DNA of 64,000 bases. It comes from Paenibacillus cellulositrophicus. Its GTDB lineage: Bacteria; Bacillota; Bacilli; Paenibacillales; Paenibacillaceae. Below the pieces are notes generated by a model, which saw only the letters and a program-made list of their open reading frames with translations, was not told where the DNA came from and did no database searches. Position numbers and translations under genes: made by a program. Shown piece after piece: positions 1 to 7,934 of this stretch. The stretch lies in NCBI RefSeq assembly GCF_009363095.1, contig NZ_CP045296.1, forward strand, positions 434,001-498,000, read 5' to 3'. The stretch's first letter is position 1. Each line of letters opens with the position of its first letter.

Positions 1-2
1 CA

Positions 3-1538
3 CAGCTGCCGGTCGACGGAATCGGGCTGGATTTGGTCCACGGATGGGAAGGGAACCGACAATCCATCCGTGACTTCGGGTTCCCGCAGGATAAAGTGCT
101 TGGAGCGGGTGTCATCGATGGACGCGGCATTTGGAAAGCATCCCTGCGCGAAAAGCTCGATCTGCTGAACGAGATCACGGCGATCGTACCGTCTGAACGG
201 CTGGTGATCCAGTCTTCCTGCAGCCTGCTGCACGTACCCGTCACGGTTCAGGCAGAAACGAAGCTTCAGCCCGAACTTCTGGGTGCACTGGCTTTCGCCG
301 ATGAGAAGCTGGAAGAAATCGTGCTGCTGAGCAAAGCCGTTCAATCCGGAGCATCGGTGATTTCTGCTGAGCTGGAAAAGAGTGAAGCGGCGGTAACCGC
401 GCTCAAGCGTTCCTGCGAACGTAACCGGACCGATATCCAGCAGGCGGTGGCCGCTGTCAGCGCGGAGCCTGCGCAGCGTGAGGCTGCTTTTGCGAAGCGC
501 CTCGACGTGCAGCAGGAACGGTGGCAGCTGCCTATTCTGCCAACGACGACTATCGGCAGCTTCCCGCAGTCGGCGGAGGTGCGCAAGGCACGCCAGCTGT
601 GGCGCAAAGGCGAATGGAACGCCGAGCAGTACACGAATTTTATCCGGGAACAAATCGACCTCTGGATTCAGCTGCAAGAGGAAATCGGACTTGATGTGCT
701 CGTTCACGGCGAATTTGAACGGACGGACATGGTCGAATTTTTCGGGGAAAAGCTGGCGGGGTTTGCGTTTACGCAGAACGGCTGGGTTCAATCCTACGGC
801 TCCCGCTGCGTCAAACCGCCGATTATTTTCGGCGACGTCGCTTGGGAGAACCCGATGACGGTCAAGGAGACCGCGTATGCCCAATCCAAGACGAAGCTGC
901 CGGTCAAGGGCATGCTCACCGGGCCGATCACCATTATGAACTGGTCGTTCGTCCGCGATGATATCAGCCGCGAGCAAATCGCCTACCAATTGGCTTATGC
1001 ATTACGGCAAGAGGTCGAGGCGCTGGAAAGTGCCGGGATTGGCATGATCCAAGTAGATGAGCCGGCCGTCCGCGAAGGGCTCCCGCTGAAGGAACAGGAC
1101 CAGAAAGGCTATCTTGATTGGGCGGTGAAGGCGTTCCGGCTGACTACGTGCACGGTGCAGAATTCGACGCAAATCCATACCCATATGTGCTATTGCGAAT
1201 TCCATGATATGATCGATTCGATTATTGCGATGGACGCGGACGTCATTTCCATTGAAACTTCACGGAGCCACGGGGAGCTTATTCAGAGCTTCGAAGAGAA
1301 TACCTACCCGCTGGGTATCGGCCTCGGCGTCTACGACATTCATAGTCCCCGCGTTCCTGACGTAGAGGAGATGACCCGGATGATCGACCGGGCTCTGCGG
1401 GTGCTGGATCCGAAGCTCTTCTGGATCAACCCTGACTGCGGACTCAAAACTCGGGGAATCGGAGAGACCGTAGCCTCGCTCCGGAACATGGTTGAAGCTA
1501 CGCGCTTTGCCCGCGAAAAATACGCTTTGCAGGTGTAA
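3..1538 (+). CDS. metE: Cobalamin-independent methionine synthase MetE, C-terminal 511 residues (5' end outside window)
   Basis: Transfers a methyl group from 5-methyltetrahydrofolate polyglutamate to homocysteine, the last step of methionine synthesis in the cytoplasm. The frame is open to the window edge and reads LPVDGIGLDLVHG before any plausible start, so the gene is cut by the window and roughly 250 N-terminal residues are missing (the family is about 750-770 aa). The catalytic C-terminal half is complete: LPTTTIGSFPQ opens it. The zinc ligands are visible as the His and Cys of HMC within HTHMCYC (codons at 1182 and 1188), the Glu of ISIETSRS, and the Cys of NPDCGLKTR near 1437. No obvious T-rich terminator follows in the 160 bp downstream. 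The assignment is secure; regulation cannot be judged because the leader lies outside. Confidence 0.96.
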   Translation, partial: QLPVDGIGLDLVHGWEGNRQSIRDFGFPQDKVLGAGVIDGRGIWKASLREKLDLLNEITAIVPSERLVIQSSCSLLHVPVTVQAETKLQPELLGALAFADEKLEEIVLLSKAVQSGASVISAELEKSEAAVTALKRSCERNRTDIQQAVAAVSAEPAQREAAFAKRLDVQQERWQLPILPTTTIGSFPQSAEVRKARQLWRKGEWNAEQYTNFIREQIDLWIQLQEEIGLDVLVHGEFERTDMVEFFGEKLAGFAFTQNGWVQSYGSRCVKPPIIFGDVAWENPMTVKETAYAQSKTKLPVKGMLTGPITIMNWSFVRDDISREQIAYQLAYALRQEVEALESAGIGMIQVDEPAVREGLPLKEQDQKGYLDWAVKAFRLTTCTVQNSTQIHTHMCYCEFHDMIDSIIAMDADVISIETSRSHGELIQSFEENTYPLGIGLGVYDIHSPRVPDVEEMTRMIDRALRVLDPKLFWINPDCGLKTRGIGETVASLRNMVEATRFAREKYALQV

Positions 1539-1701
1539 ATTGAAATAACCCAAAATGCGTTAATCGCCTGAGATGCTGCGAAGACAAGAGGCGCGCTAAA
1601 GCCGGCTATGAATCTACCGCTGTTTTCATCCATTTTTCTAGACTTGCCCTCACTTCTCTGATCCTATCGCATCTATTGATAGAGAAGGGAGGTGAGCAAG
1701 G

Positions 1702-1986
1702 ATGCCTATTGTAACACCATACCAGAACAGCCTGCGGTATACGTCCACGATCGGTTCGGGGACCGGAACAGGGGCTGCGTTCACCGTGGCCTCTACGGCA
1801 TTTACGAATGATGCCGGCACGGCGGCGACAGCTTTTCCTGGAGCGTATAAATATTACAATCTCTTTATTAACGGAATGCTCCAGACGGCGGACACGTCCT
1901 CGGTCACGACGACTGCCATCACCATTCCAGGAGGCGATGCACTGGACGGAGGAACTCCTCTTGTCGTTCAGTTCGTCGTCTCCTAA
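1702..1986 (+). CDS. Small DUF4183-like protein
   Basis: A 94-residue protein with a strong ribosome binding site (AGGGAGGTGA) before its ATG. It is rich in Thr, Ala, Gly and Ser, has no signal peptide or membrane segment, and contains KYYNLFINGMLQ followed by a beta-rich tail ending in LVVQFVVS. That YNL-INGxLQ pattern resembles the DUF4183 family, small beta proteins of Bacillales whose function is unknown; a role on the spore surface has been suspected for relatives, but nothing here shows it. It is monocistronic, flanked upstream by a 160-bp spacer and downstream by a clear terminator. Existence of the gene is well supported by the RBS and terminator; the family name is a recognition from memory. 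Confidence 0.72.
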   Translation: MPIVTPYQNSLRYTSTIGSGTGTGAAFTVASTAFTNDAGTAATAFPGAYKYYNLFINGMLQTADTSSVTTTAITIPGGDALDGGTPLVVQFVVS

Positions 1987-2019
1987 CGGTTATCGCGGCA
2001 CAAGCGCGGTGCAATGAAT

Positions 2020-2046
2020 CGTCCGGATCCTTCCGGGCGGTTTTTT
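2020..2046 (+). terminator. Rho-independent terminator after the DUF4183-like gene
   Basis: CGTCCGGA and TCCGGGCG form an 8-bp stem (one G-U pair) around a TCCT loop, followed by GTTTTTT. Confidence 0.85.
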
Positions 2047-2113
2047 GCATCCATCCGGCATCCCCTTTCGTGATATATTAATAGAATACTAAAGCAGATT
2101 CGGGGGTTGGCAT

Positions 2114-2671
2114 ATGGGGAAATTGGAGATCAGAAGACCAAAGGCAGCGGATGTCGAGGCAATACATACGTTTTTTAGGCTGGTTATCACGGATACGTTT
2201 GAGAAGGAAGGCATAGCCGACCTGCACGATGATATCGAGCATGAAATCGCCTCTAAGCATGATTACCTCAGTCAGGATTTGGAATCGCAAGGCCGCCAGC
2301 GTTATTTTCTCATCGCATGGCTGGATGGCAAGATTGCCGGAACGATCGAGTATGGGCCTTCCAGCTCCCTGATCAATGAATCCACCGGCCATTCGCTGAG
2401 GGATGTGATCGAAGTCGGGACCGTCCTGGTTCACCCCGAGCTCCATGGCCAGGGTATCGGCAGCACGCTCTGGAGCACCATGCTGCTCACTCTGCAGGCA
2501 AAAGGCATCTCGGAATTTTGCCTGGACAGCGGGTATCGGAACGCCCAGCGGATCTGGACTCGGAAATTTGGCGAGGCGGACTATGTGCTGGACAACCATT
2601 GGGGTGAGGGGCAGCATCATATGATCTGGTCCCGAAAAGTCGAGGATATATCCATCTCGTTCAAAATATAA
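2114..2671 (+). CDS. GNAT-family N-acetyltransferase
   Basis: A 185-residue acetyl-CoA-dependent acyltransferase. The GNAT fold is recognisable from the N-terminal beta1-alpha1 (LEIRRPKAADVEAIHTFF), a central strand (IAGTIEYG) and motif A, VGTVLVHPELHGQGIGSTL, whose Q/G-x-G-I-G loop binds the CoA pyrophosphate. The C-terminal part (SGYRNAQRIWTRKFGEADYV) is the usual motif B region. The start is the ATG after GGGGGTTGGC. The substrate cannot be told from sequence. It is a single gene between two terminators. Confidence 0.85.
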   Translation: MGKLEIRRPKAADVEAIHTFFRLVITDTFEKEGIADLHDDIEHEIASKHDYLSQDLESQGRQRYFLIAWLDGKIAGTIEYGPSSSLINESTGHSLRDVIEVGTVLVHPELHGQGIGSTLWSTMLLTLQAKGISEFCLDSGYRNAQRIWTRKFGEADYVLDNHWGEGQHHMIWSRKVEDISISFKI

Positions 2672-2699
2672 TATTGCTGAATTGCTGCAATTTTGTTGG

Positions 2700-2748
2700 G
2701 ATCGCCCCTTCAAGCCGGTTTCCGGCCTGACGGGAGCGGTCTTTTTTT
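2700..2748 (+). terminator. Terminator after the acetyltransferase gene
   Basis: A long imperfect hairpin: GATCGCCCC pairs with GGGAGCGGTC and an inner GCCGG/CCGGC stem closes a TTT loop, followed by seven T. It isolates the next transcription unit. Confidence 0.8.
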
Positions 2749-2803
2749 GGCGCTATTTAAAATGCGTGGCCGGATATTTTTTAGCTATAAGCATTTTATA
2801 CCC

Positions 2804-2832
2804 GTTCCGGATGTCCGGAACAGGGATACAAT
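2804..2832 (+). promoter_or_regulatory. Palindrome and -10 element upstream of the Tet(M)-like gene
   Basis: GTTCCGGATGTCCGGAAC (2804-2821) is an 18-bp perfect palindrome. A TACAAT -10 box lies at 2827-2832; the place of the -35 box is taken by the left arm of the palindrome, and no good TTGACA is present. This arrangement would suit an operator or activator site overlapping a promoter. It is a candidate only. Confidence 0.4.
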
Positions 2833-2863
2833 AAGTTTACAAATTATACAGGAGGCGGTACGC

Positions 2864-2974
2864 ATGCGGCAACGCTATATCGACACGAAACCGAAAGGAT
2901 CCAATCTAATGAAACCTGTGAGGTTAGAGCGATATGAACGATACGATAAATATTGGAGTTTTGGCCCATGTTGA
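2864..2974 (+). CDS. Putative 36-residue leader peptide overlapping the Tet(M)-like start
   Basis: The short frame begins at an ATG with a better ribosome binding site (AGGAGG, 2850-2855) than the downstream gene has, and stops at 2974, 41 bases inside the next coding region in another frame. The product begins MRQRYIDTKPKGSN, is strongly basic with several Arg-Tyr pairs, and matches no protein I know. Ribosomal-protection and other ribosome-targeted resistance genes often carry leader peptides that sense drug-stalled ribosomes, so a leader role is plausible. Expression and function are inference from position and RBS. Confidence 0.4.
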   Translation: MRQRYIDTKPKGSNLMKPVRLERYERYDKYWSFGPC

Positions 2975-4886
2975 CGCCGGCAAAACGACTTTGACGGAGC
3001 AAATTCTGTTTCAGGCAGGGGTAATCGAGGAGGCGGGATCGGTCGACCAAGGCAGTACGATCACCGACTCTTTGGACATGGAACGGAGAAGGGGGATCAC
3101 CATTAAAGCGGCAGCCGTGTCGTTTATGCTGGGCGATCTGAAGGTGAATGTCATCGATACGCCGGGGCATGCGGACTTTATATCCGAAGTTGAACATTCC
3201 CTTGGTGTTCTGGACGGCGTGATTCTGGTCGTATCCGCGGTTGAGGGAGTTCAGGCACAGACGCGGGTGCTGATGCAGACACTCAAGGAGCACGGAATCC
3301 CGGTTATTTTCTTTATTAATAAAATCGATCGGCTGGGTGCGGATTTCATTCGGGTGCGGGATTTAATCCGCAAGCTGCTGGATGAACGCACATGTGATGT
3401 GTCAATTGCCCAGCAAGAGGGAAGCGAGTCTGTTCAGGTGGTTCCGGCGGATCCTGGAGGTTCCGGCTGGATCGAAGTGCTGGCTTTGGGCAGCGAAGCG
3501 CTGATGGAAGATTTCGCAAATAATGAGGTTATAACTGAAGAGCGGCTGATGCAGGAGCTGGGCAGACAATGCCGGCAGGGACTTGCGTTTCCGCTATTTG
3601 CCGGATCGGCGGCGAGAGGCTTGGGGGTTCGGGAGCTGCTCTCCGGGCTGGCCCGTTATTTTCCTGTCCAAGCATCGCAGGCGCTGTCCGCTCTGCCGTT
3701 GTCAGGATTGGTCTTCAAAGTGGTTATCCAGGCGGGCGGGGAACGGCTCGTTTTTGTCCGATTGTTTGGCGGACAGCTGCAGACCCGGGCTGATGTGACG
3801 GTCATGACGCAGGATGGCCTGTCGGAACGGATTAAAATCAAGCAGCTGTACGGGCTGAAAGATGGCGAAAGGAAACCGGTTCAGCAGGTCGATGCCGGGG
3901 ATATCGCGATTTTTGGCAGCGAGCAGGTGATGGTAGGGGACGTGATCGGCTGCGTGTCGGAGAGCATGAAGGTATTCCGTTTTCAGAAGCCTCCGATTCA
4001 AGTGAAGGTATCTGCGGTCCGGCCGGAAGACGGTCACCTGCTTCATCAGGCGCTGAGCGAACTGACCGTGGAAGACCCGTTTCTGCAGTATGTATACGAC
4101 TCTCAAACCCACGAAAATATCATCCATGTCTTCGGCAAGGTACAGCAGGAAGTGCTGCTGGAAACGCTGAGAGAGAGGTATGCGATTGAGGCTGCTTTCT
4201 CGGCACCGCAAGTGATCTGCATCGAAAAACCGGTATCTTCCGGGGAGGCTGCGGAAAGCATTGGTGAGCCGGACAACCCGTTCTGGGCAACGGTCGGCTT
4301 CCGCGTCGATCCGGGGCCAGTAGATTCCGGTCTGGTATACCGCCTGGAGGTTGAACTGGGATCGCTTCCGCTGTCTTTTCAAAAGGCGATCCGGGAAACC
4401 GTAACGGAGGTCCTCCAGGAAGGGCTGTACGGGTGGGGCGTTACCGATATCACGGTTACCCTGACCCACAGCGGTTACAGCAGCCCCGTATCTACGGCAA
4501 AGGATTTCCGCCTGCTGACACCGCTTGTTCTGATGAAAGCGCTGGAAAGAGCGGGGACCCAGGTGTACGAACCGGTCAGCGAGCTGCAGATCAGCCTTCC
4601 CGAATCGAGCATCAGCAAAGTGCTGTTTCGGATCACGGCGCTGGACGGGACGTTTGAGGAACCGAAGTTCGATCACGGCAGCGTATATGTCACGGGAACA
4701 ATTCCAGTGCGAAATGCCGACCTCTTAAAAACCGAGCTGCACGGGCTCACAGGGGGAGAAGGCGTGATGTCGGTAAAGCCGGGCGGATACATCGCCGCTG
4801 CATCACCGATCCCCGTCAATCAACGGAGGCAGCTGAATCCGCTCCAGCGCGGTGAATACATGCTGCATATCAACAAAATAAAATAA
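2934..4886 (+). CDS. Tet(M)/Tet(O)-type ribosomal protection GTPase
   Basis: A 650-residue EF-G-like translational GTPase. The P-loop is AHVDAGKTTLTE (from residue 11), switch I has RRGITI, G3 is DTPGHADF and G4 is NKIDR. The domain IV loop that reaches the decoding centre in Tet(M) is kept as SSPVST, compared with YSPVST in the classical proteins, and the C-terminus ends LHINKIK much as Tet(M) ends FNKIT. Length fits the family (639-650 aa). Known members release tetracycline from the 30S subunit; whether this chromosomal homologue gives clinical-level resistance or serves another ribosome task cannot be told. Its RBS (GAGG, 10 bases before the ATG) is weaker than that of the leader ORF overlapping it. 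No mobile-element remnants flank it, so it looks resident rather than recently acquired. Confidence 0.88.
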   Translation: MNDTINIGVLAHVDAGKTTLTEQILFQAGVIEEAGSVDQGSTITDSLDMERRRGITIKAAAVSFMLGDLKVNVIDTPGHADFISEVEHSLGVLDGVILVVSAVEGVQAQTRVLMQTLKEHGIPVIFFINKIDRLGADFIRVRDLIRKLLDERTCDVSIAQQEGSESVQVVPADPGGSGWIEVLALGSEALMEDFANNEVITEERLMQELGRQCRQGLAFPLFAGSAARGLGVRELLSGLARYFPVQASQALSALPLSGLVFKVVIQAGGERLVFVRLFGGQLQTRADVTVMTQDGLSERIKIKQLYGLKDGERKPVQQVDAGDIAIFGSEQVMVGDVIGCVSESMKVFRFQKPPIQVKVSAVRPEDGHLLHQALSELTVEDPFLQYVYDSQTHENIIHVFGKVQQEVLLETLRERYAIEAAFSAPQVICIEKPVSSGEAAESIGEPDNPFWATVGFRVDPGPVDSGLVYRLEVELGSLPLSFQKAIRETVTEVLQEGLYGWGVTDITVTLTHSGYSSPVSTAKDFRLLTPLVLMKALERAGTQVYEPVSELQISLPESSISKVLFRITALDGTFEEPKFDHGSVYVTGTIPVRNADLLKTELHGLTGGEGVMSVKPGGYIAAASPIPVNQRRQLNPLQRGEYMLHINKIK

Positions 4887-4897
4887 ACGGTACATCC

Positions 4898-4930
4898 ACA
4901 ATCCGAGGTTCCGGGCGAACGTCGGATTGT
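4898..4930. repeat. Inverted repeat after the Tet(M)-like gene
   Basis: ACAATCCGA and TCGGATTGT form a perfect 9-bp stem with a 15-base loop, 11 bases after the stop codon. No T-run follows, so it is a weak terminator or an mRNA 3'-end structure. Confidence 0.45.
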
Positions 4931-5063
4931 TGGCATGCCCGTAAGCCGTCATGCAAGATCTGATTCTGAACGCCGAATATGACACATATCGTTAGATGGC
5001 ACCACGTTTCATCTGCTGTATATTAGCCGAAACCATCCATTTTGTGTAGAGAGGTGAACTGGT

Positions 5064-6368
5064 TTGAAAGGAAAAGCATTCAAAGCGCTCATGAGCTGCC
5101 TTTTGCTCCTTGGACTGCTGCCTTGGAGCGCATCGGCAGAGACGGTACCCGAATCCGTGATTTACGGCGGCGGTCCGTTCTATGCAGGGGGAACCGACAC
5201 GATGAACACGCTGAAAGCTTCCGGTTTCACGACGGTCATGCTGTGGACTATCCATGTCAACAGCAACGGGGATCTGGTGTATAACGATCAGCCGGTGGTA
5301 TCTAACGGCACCTATGTTGGCAAAGCATCATGGCCTGCCGAGCTGGCTTCGCTCAAGCAGGCGCCCACTTCGGTGAAGCGCCTTGAGATCAGCGTTGGTT
5401 CATGGGGCGTGAGCGATTTCCAGAACATCAAAAATCTCGTCGCCTCTCAAGGGACGGGAACCGGAAGCATTTTGTACAAAAACTTTGCTGCGCTCAAGTC
5501 GGCGCTTGGGGTCGATGCGGTGAGCTTTGACAACGAGGACTTATACGACGTTAATTCGGCGGTCGCCTTTGGCAAGATGCTGTCCGGGATGGGCTTAAAA
5601 ATCACGCTGTGTCCTTATACCAACGTCAGCTATTGGCAGAGCGTCAAATCCCAACTGGGATCCAGCGTGGACCGTGTGTATTTGCAGGTATACGACGGAG
5701 GAGCGGGGAATGATCCGGCAGCCTGGAGCAGCCAGCTCGGGATGACGGTAATGCCGGGATTAGACAGCAAAACGTCCAGCGGCGGCAACACCCCGGCTCA
5801 AGTCAACAGCCGGATGAGCGCATGGAAGTCGTCGGCGGGCATCCAGGGAGGTTTTATCTGGTATTATGACGCCATTTTGAACAATCCGGGCGGGGGTTCG
5901 GCGGCGGACTACGCGGCGGCGATCAACAGTGCGCTGGGCGCACCCGCTACCGGATCGTTAACGACGGGCGGCACGGTATCCGCCAGCGCAATGGGTAGTC
6001 CATCCGGCGAAGAGAAGGAGAAGGCGTTTGACGGTAGCAGCTCAACGAAATGGCTGATTTTCACGAATGCGGGGTGGATTCAGTATCAATTCGGCGGCGG
6101 GGCATCCCATATCGCCACTTCCTACTCGGTAACGTCAGCTAATGATTTTCCAGCCAGGGATCCGAAGAATTGGTCACTTCAGGGATCGAATAACGGAACG
6201 AGCTGGACGACGCTGGATACCCGTACAGGCCAAACCTTTGCAAGCCGCTTCCTGACGAAAACGTATACCTTTAGCAACACGACCGCTTATTCGTATTACC
6301 GGCTCAACGTGACGGCGAACAATGGAGGCGCGGAGCTGCAGATCGCCGAAATTGGCCTGTATCCATAA
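5064..6368 (+). CDS. Secreted GH18-like protein with C-terminal F5/8C (CBM32-like) domain
   Basis: A 434-residue exported protein. The start is a TTG after GAGGTGA. Residues 1-25 are a signal peptide (LMSCLLLLGLLPWSASA). Residues about 30-290 look like a GH18-type TIM barrel: strand LEISVGSWG, then DAVSFDNED, in which the family's DxxDxDxE reads D151-S154-D156-E158, so the middle acidic residue is Ser while the acid/base Glu and its Asp remain. Residues about 300-434 form a discoidin-like carbohydrate-binding domain (FDGSSSTKWL, YYRLNVTANNGG, LQIAEIGLYP). Endo-beta-N-acetylglucosaminidase- or chitinase-like activity is possible, but the substitution makes catalysis uncertain; a binding role is the alternative. 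It is a single gene ending at a large hairpin. Confidence 0.72.
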   Translation: MKGKAFKALMSCLLLLGLLPWSASAETVPESVIYGGGPFYAGGTDTMNTLKASGFTTVMLWTIHVNSNGDLVYNDQPVVSNGTYVGKASWPAELASLKQAPTSVKRLEISVGSWGVSDFQNIKNLVASQGTGTGSILYKNFAALKSALGVDAVSFDNEDLYDVNSAVAFGKMLSGMGLKITLCPYTNVSYWQSVKSQLGSSVDRVYLQVYDGGAGNDPAAWSSQLGMTVMPGLDSKTSSGGNTPAQVNSRMSAWKSSAGIQGGFIWYYDAILNNPGGGSAADYAAAINSALGAPATGSLTTGGTVSASAMGSPSGEEKEKAFDGSSSTKWLIFTNAGWIQYQFGGGASHIATSYSVTSANDFPARDPKNWSLQGSNNGTSWTTLDTRTGQTFASRFLTKTYTFSNTTAYSYYRLNVTANNGGAELQIAEIGLYP

Positions 6369-6395
6369 ACCGCTAACCTCGCGTGAGCCGTTCAA

Positions 6396-6427
6396 CACCG
6401 TCAGCTCTCGTTTAGAGGCTGGCGGTG
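6396..6427. terminator. Hairpin between convergent genes
   Basis: CACCGTCAGC pairs with GCTGGCGGTG (10 bp), extended inside by CTC/GAG. It lies between a plus-strand gene and a minus-strand gene and may serve both, but no good T-run follows on either strand. Confidence 0.55.
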
Positions 6428-6435
6428 CTTTGCCG

Positions 6436-6636
6436 TCAATCGCGTTTGATTTTGCCGAGCTCATCCGTTAACCTGTCCAGCTTACGATTTAATGCTTCCA
6501 GCTTCTTATCGTAATGGCGGTAGGTTAAATAACCGAGCACCGCTTTGAACAGAAAAAAGACGACCGCGGCGATGACGATTAAAAAGTAATTGTGGGCGAG
6601 CTGCCTGATCCAGCTGTTAATCGCATGCATATCCAT
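6436..6636 (-). CDS. Small single-span membrane protein with coiled-coil tail
   Basis: A 66-residue protein. The RBS AAAGGAAG precedes the ATG on the minus strand. Residues about 17-38 (YFLIVIAAVVFFLFKAVLGYL) form one transmembrane helix, and the C-terminal tail (KKLEALNRKLDRLTDELGKI) has heptad-like leucines expected to form a short coiled coil in the cytoplasm. A perfect TATAAT occurs upstream on the minus strand near 6690. No family recognised; the function is unknown. Confidence 0.65.
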   Translation of the reverse strand: MDMHAINSWIRQLAHNYFLIVIAAVVFFLFKAVLGYLTYRHYDKKLEALNRKLDRLTDELGKIKRD

Positions 6637-6822
6637 GGGCCAGCTTCCTTTGTCCTTGTAATGAGTATATTTCAGCTTTTTCCATATCGGAGCTATTATA
6701 TCCGCTTATCATCGAGCGTTTAGAAAATAAGCAGCTGACAGAAGTAATAGTCTCAGTTTCAAAAGTGCCGCCCTTTCTGTGAAATCGTGACAGGACGGCC
6801 GTCAAGTTGTCGTTATATTGCA
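6637..6822. other. Intergenic region between divergent genes
   Basis: Holds a minus-strand TATAAT near 6690 that could serve the small membrane protein gene. I see no convincing gene: a short minus-strand frame here lacks an RBS and family resemblance. Confidence 0.4.
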
Positions 6823-6851
6823 TTGTTCGGATGCGCTTTCATTTCTATAAT
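6823..6851 (+). promoter_or_regulatory. SigmaA-type promoter of the oxidoreductase operon
   Basis: TTGTTC (6823-6828), a 17-bp spacer and a perfect TATAAT (6846-6851). The spacer contains ATGCGCTTTCAT, a weak resemblance to a cre site. Confidence 0.65.
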
Positions 6852-6941
6852 GAGGATGACATAAAATACTGCTGAGATGAAGCCGGCAAGCCGTATGGAA
6901 GTATCCTTACTGTACCGTATTTTATTGAGGAGGCTGTGTAC

Positions 6942-7934
6942 ATGAGCAAAGTTCGCGTAGGCATCATCGGCACGGGAGGCATCGCCGCTTGGCATGCCAG
7001 ACAACTGCTGGAACTACCGGAGGTTCAAATTACAGCTTTGACGGACACCAGTGACAAGAATCGGAATGCTTTTGTGGAAAAATTCGAGCTTCGTGAAGCC
7101 CGCCAGTACTCGAATTACGAGGACATGCTGGCACAGGCAGAGCTGGACGCGGTGGTGATCTGTTCACCGCACACCCAGCATTTTCAGCAGGCGCAGGATG
7201 TGCTCAGCAGCGGTCTGCATGTTCTGATCGAGAAGCCGATGACCTGCTCCTCGGCCGAGGCCGAGCTGCTGATTCATACCGCCGAGCAGGCGGGGAAAAT
7301 TTTGCAGGTATCGTATCAGCGCCACTTTCAACCCGAGTTCCTGTACATAAGGGATGCCATTGCGAGCGGCGTCATCGGCAAGGTCACTTCAGTTACCGCT
7401 TCACTGTACCAGGAATGGAGACAGGGGACGCCCGGTTCCTGGCGGCAAGACCCGGCACTCTCCGGGGGCGGCTTCCTGATGGATTCCGGCAGCCACATTA
7501 TCGATGTGCTGCTCTGGACCACCGGGCTGACGCCGGTAGACGTCAAACCGCAGCTGCATATGCATGGTGCGCCGGTCGAAATCGATACCTTTACCTCGAT
7601 CCGGTTTGCGGAAGGCGCTGTGGCTGGATTGAATCTGGTCGGCTACGCACCTTGCTGGCATGAAACCTTCGTGTTCTGCGGCGAGGACGGCGGTATCTTC
7701 TATGACAACGGAAAAATCACGCTGCGGCGGCTGAAGCAGGAACCGATCGTCCCTGATCTGCCGGAGCAGACGACGAATCAGGACAAAAGCTTCATCGATG
7801 CGATTTTGGGACGGCATGAAGTGTTGGTGCCTGGAGAATTCGCCCTGAAGGTTGTCAAGCTGTCCGAGATGATCTACCAGGCGGCAGGCTATGTTCCGCA
7901 GGCCGCATCGATAACAGAGGAGGAAAACGTCTAA
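6942..7934 (+). CDS. Gfo/Idh/MocA-family NAD(P)-dependent oxidoreductase
   Basis: A 330-residue dehydrogenase of the inositol/glucose-fructose oxidoreductase family. The Rossmann motif is VGIIGTGGIAAWHA at the N-terminus; the EKPM motif (VLIEKPMTCS) carries the family's catalytic Lys, and GGGFLMDSGSHIIDVLLW supplies the conserved substrate-pocket region with its His. I chose the ATG at 6942, eight bases after GAGGAGG, over an in-frame GTG two codons earlier. Its stop overlaps the next gene's ATG by one base (TAATG), so the two are translationally coupled. Together they probably oxidise and isomerise a sugar or cyclitol. The substrate is not evident. Confidence 0.88.
   Translation: MSKVRVGIIGTGGIAAWHARQLLELPEVQITALTDTSDKNRNAFVEKFELREARQYSNYEDMLAQAELDAVVICSPHTQHFQQAQDVLSSGLHVLIEKPMTCSSAEAELLIHTAEQAGKILQVSYQRHFQPEFLYIRDAIASGVIGKVTSVTASLYQEWRQGTPGSWRQDPALSGGGFLMDSGSHIIDVLLWTTGLTPVDVKPQLHMHGAPVEIDTFTSIRFAEGAVAGLNLVGYAPCWHETFVFCGEDGGIFYDNGKITLRRLKQEPIVPDLPEQTTNQDKSFIDAILGRHEVLVPGEFALKVVKLSEMIYQAAGYVPQAASITEEENV

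Noticed and set aside
3702..4676. Open frame of over 300 codons opposite the Tet(M)-like gene.
   Set aside because: Antisense shadow with no ribosome binding site or domain.
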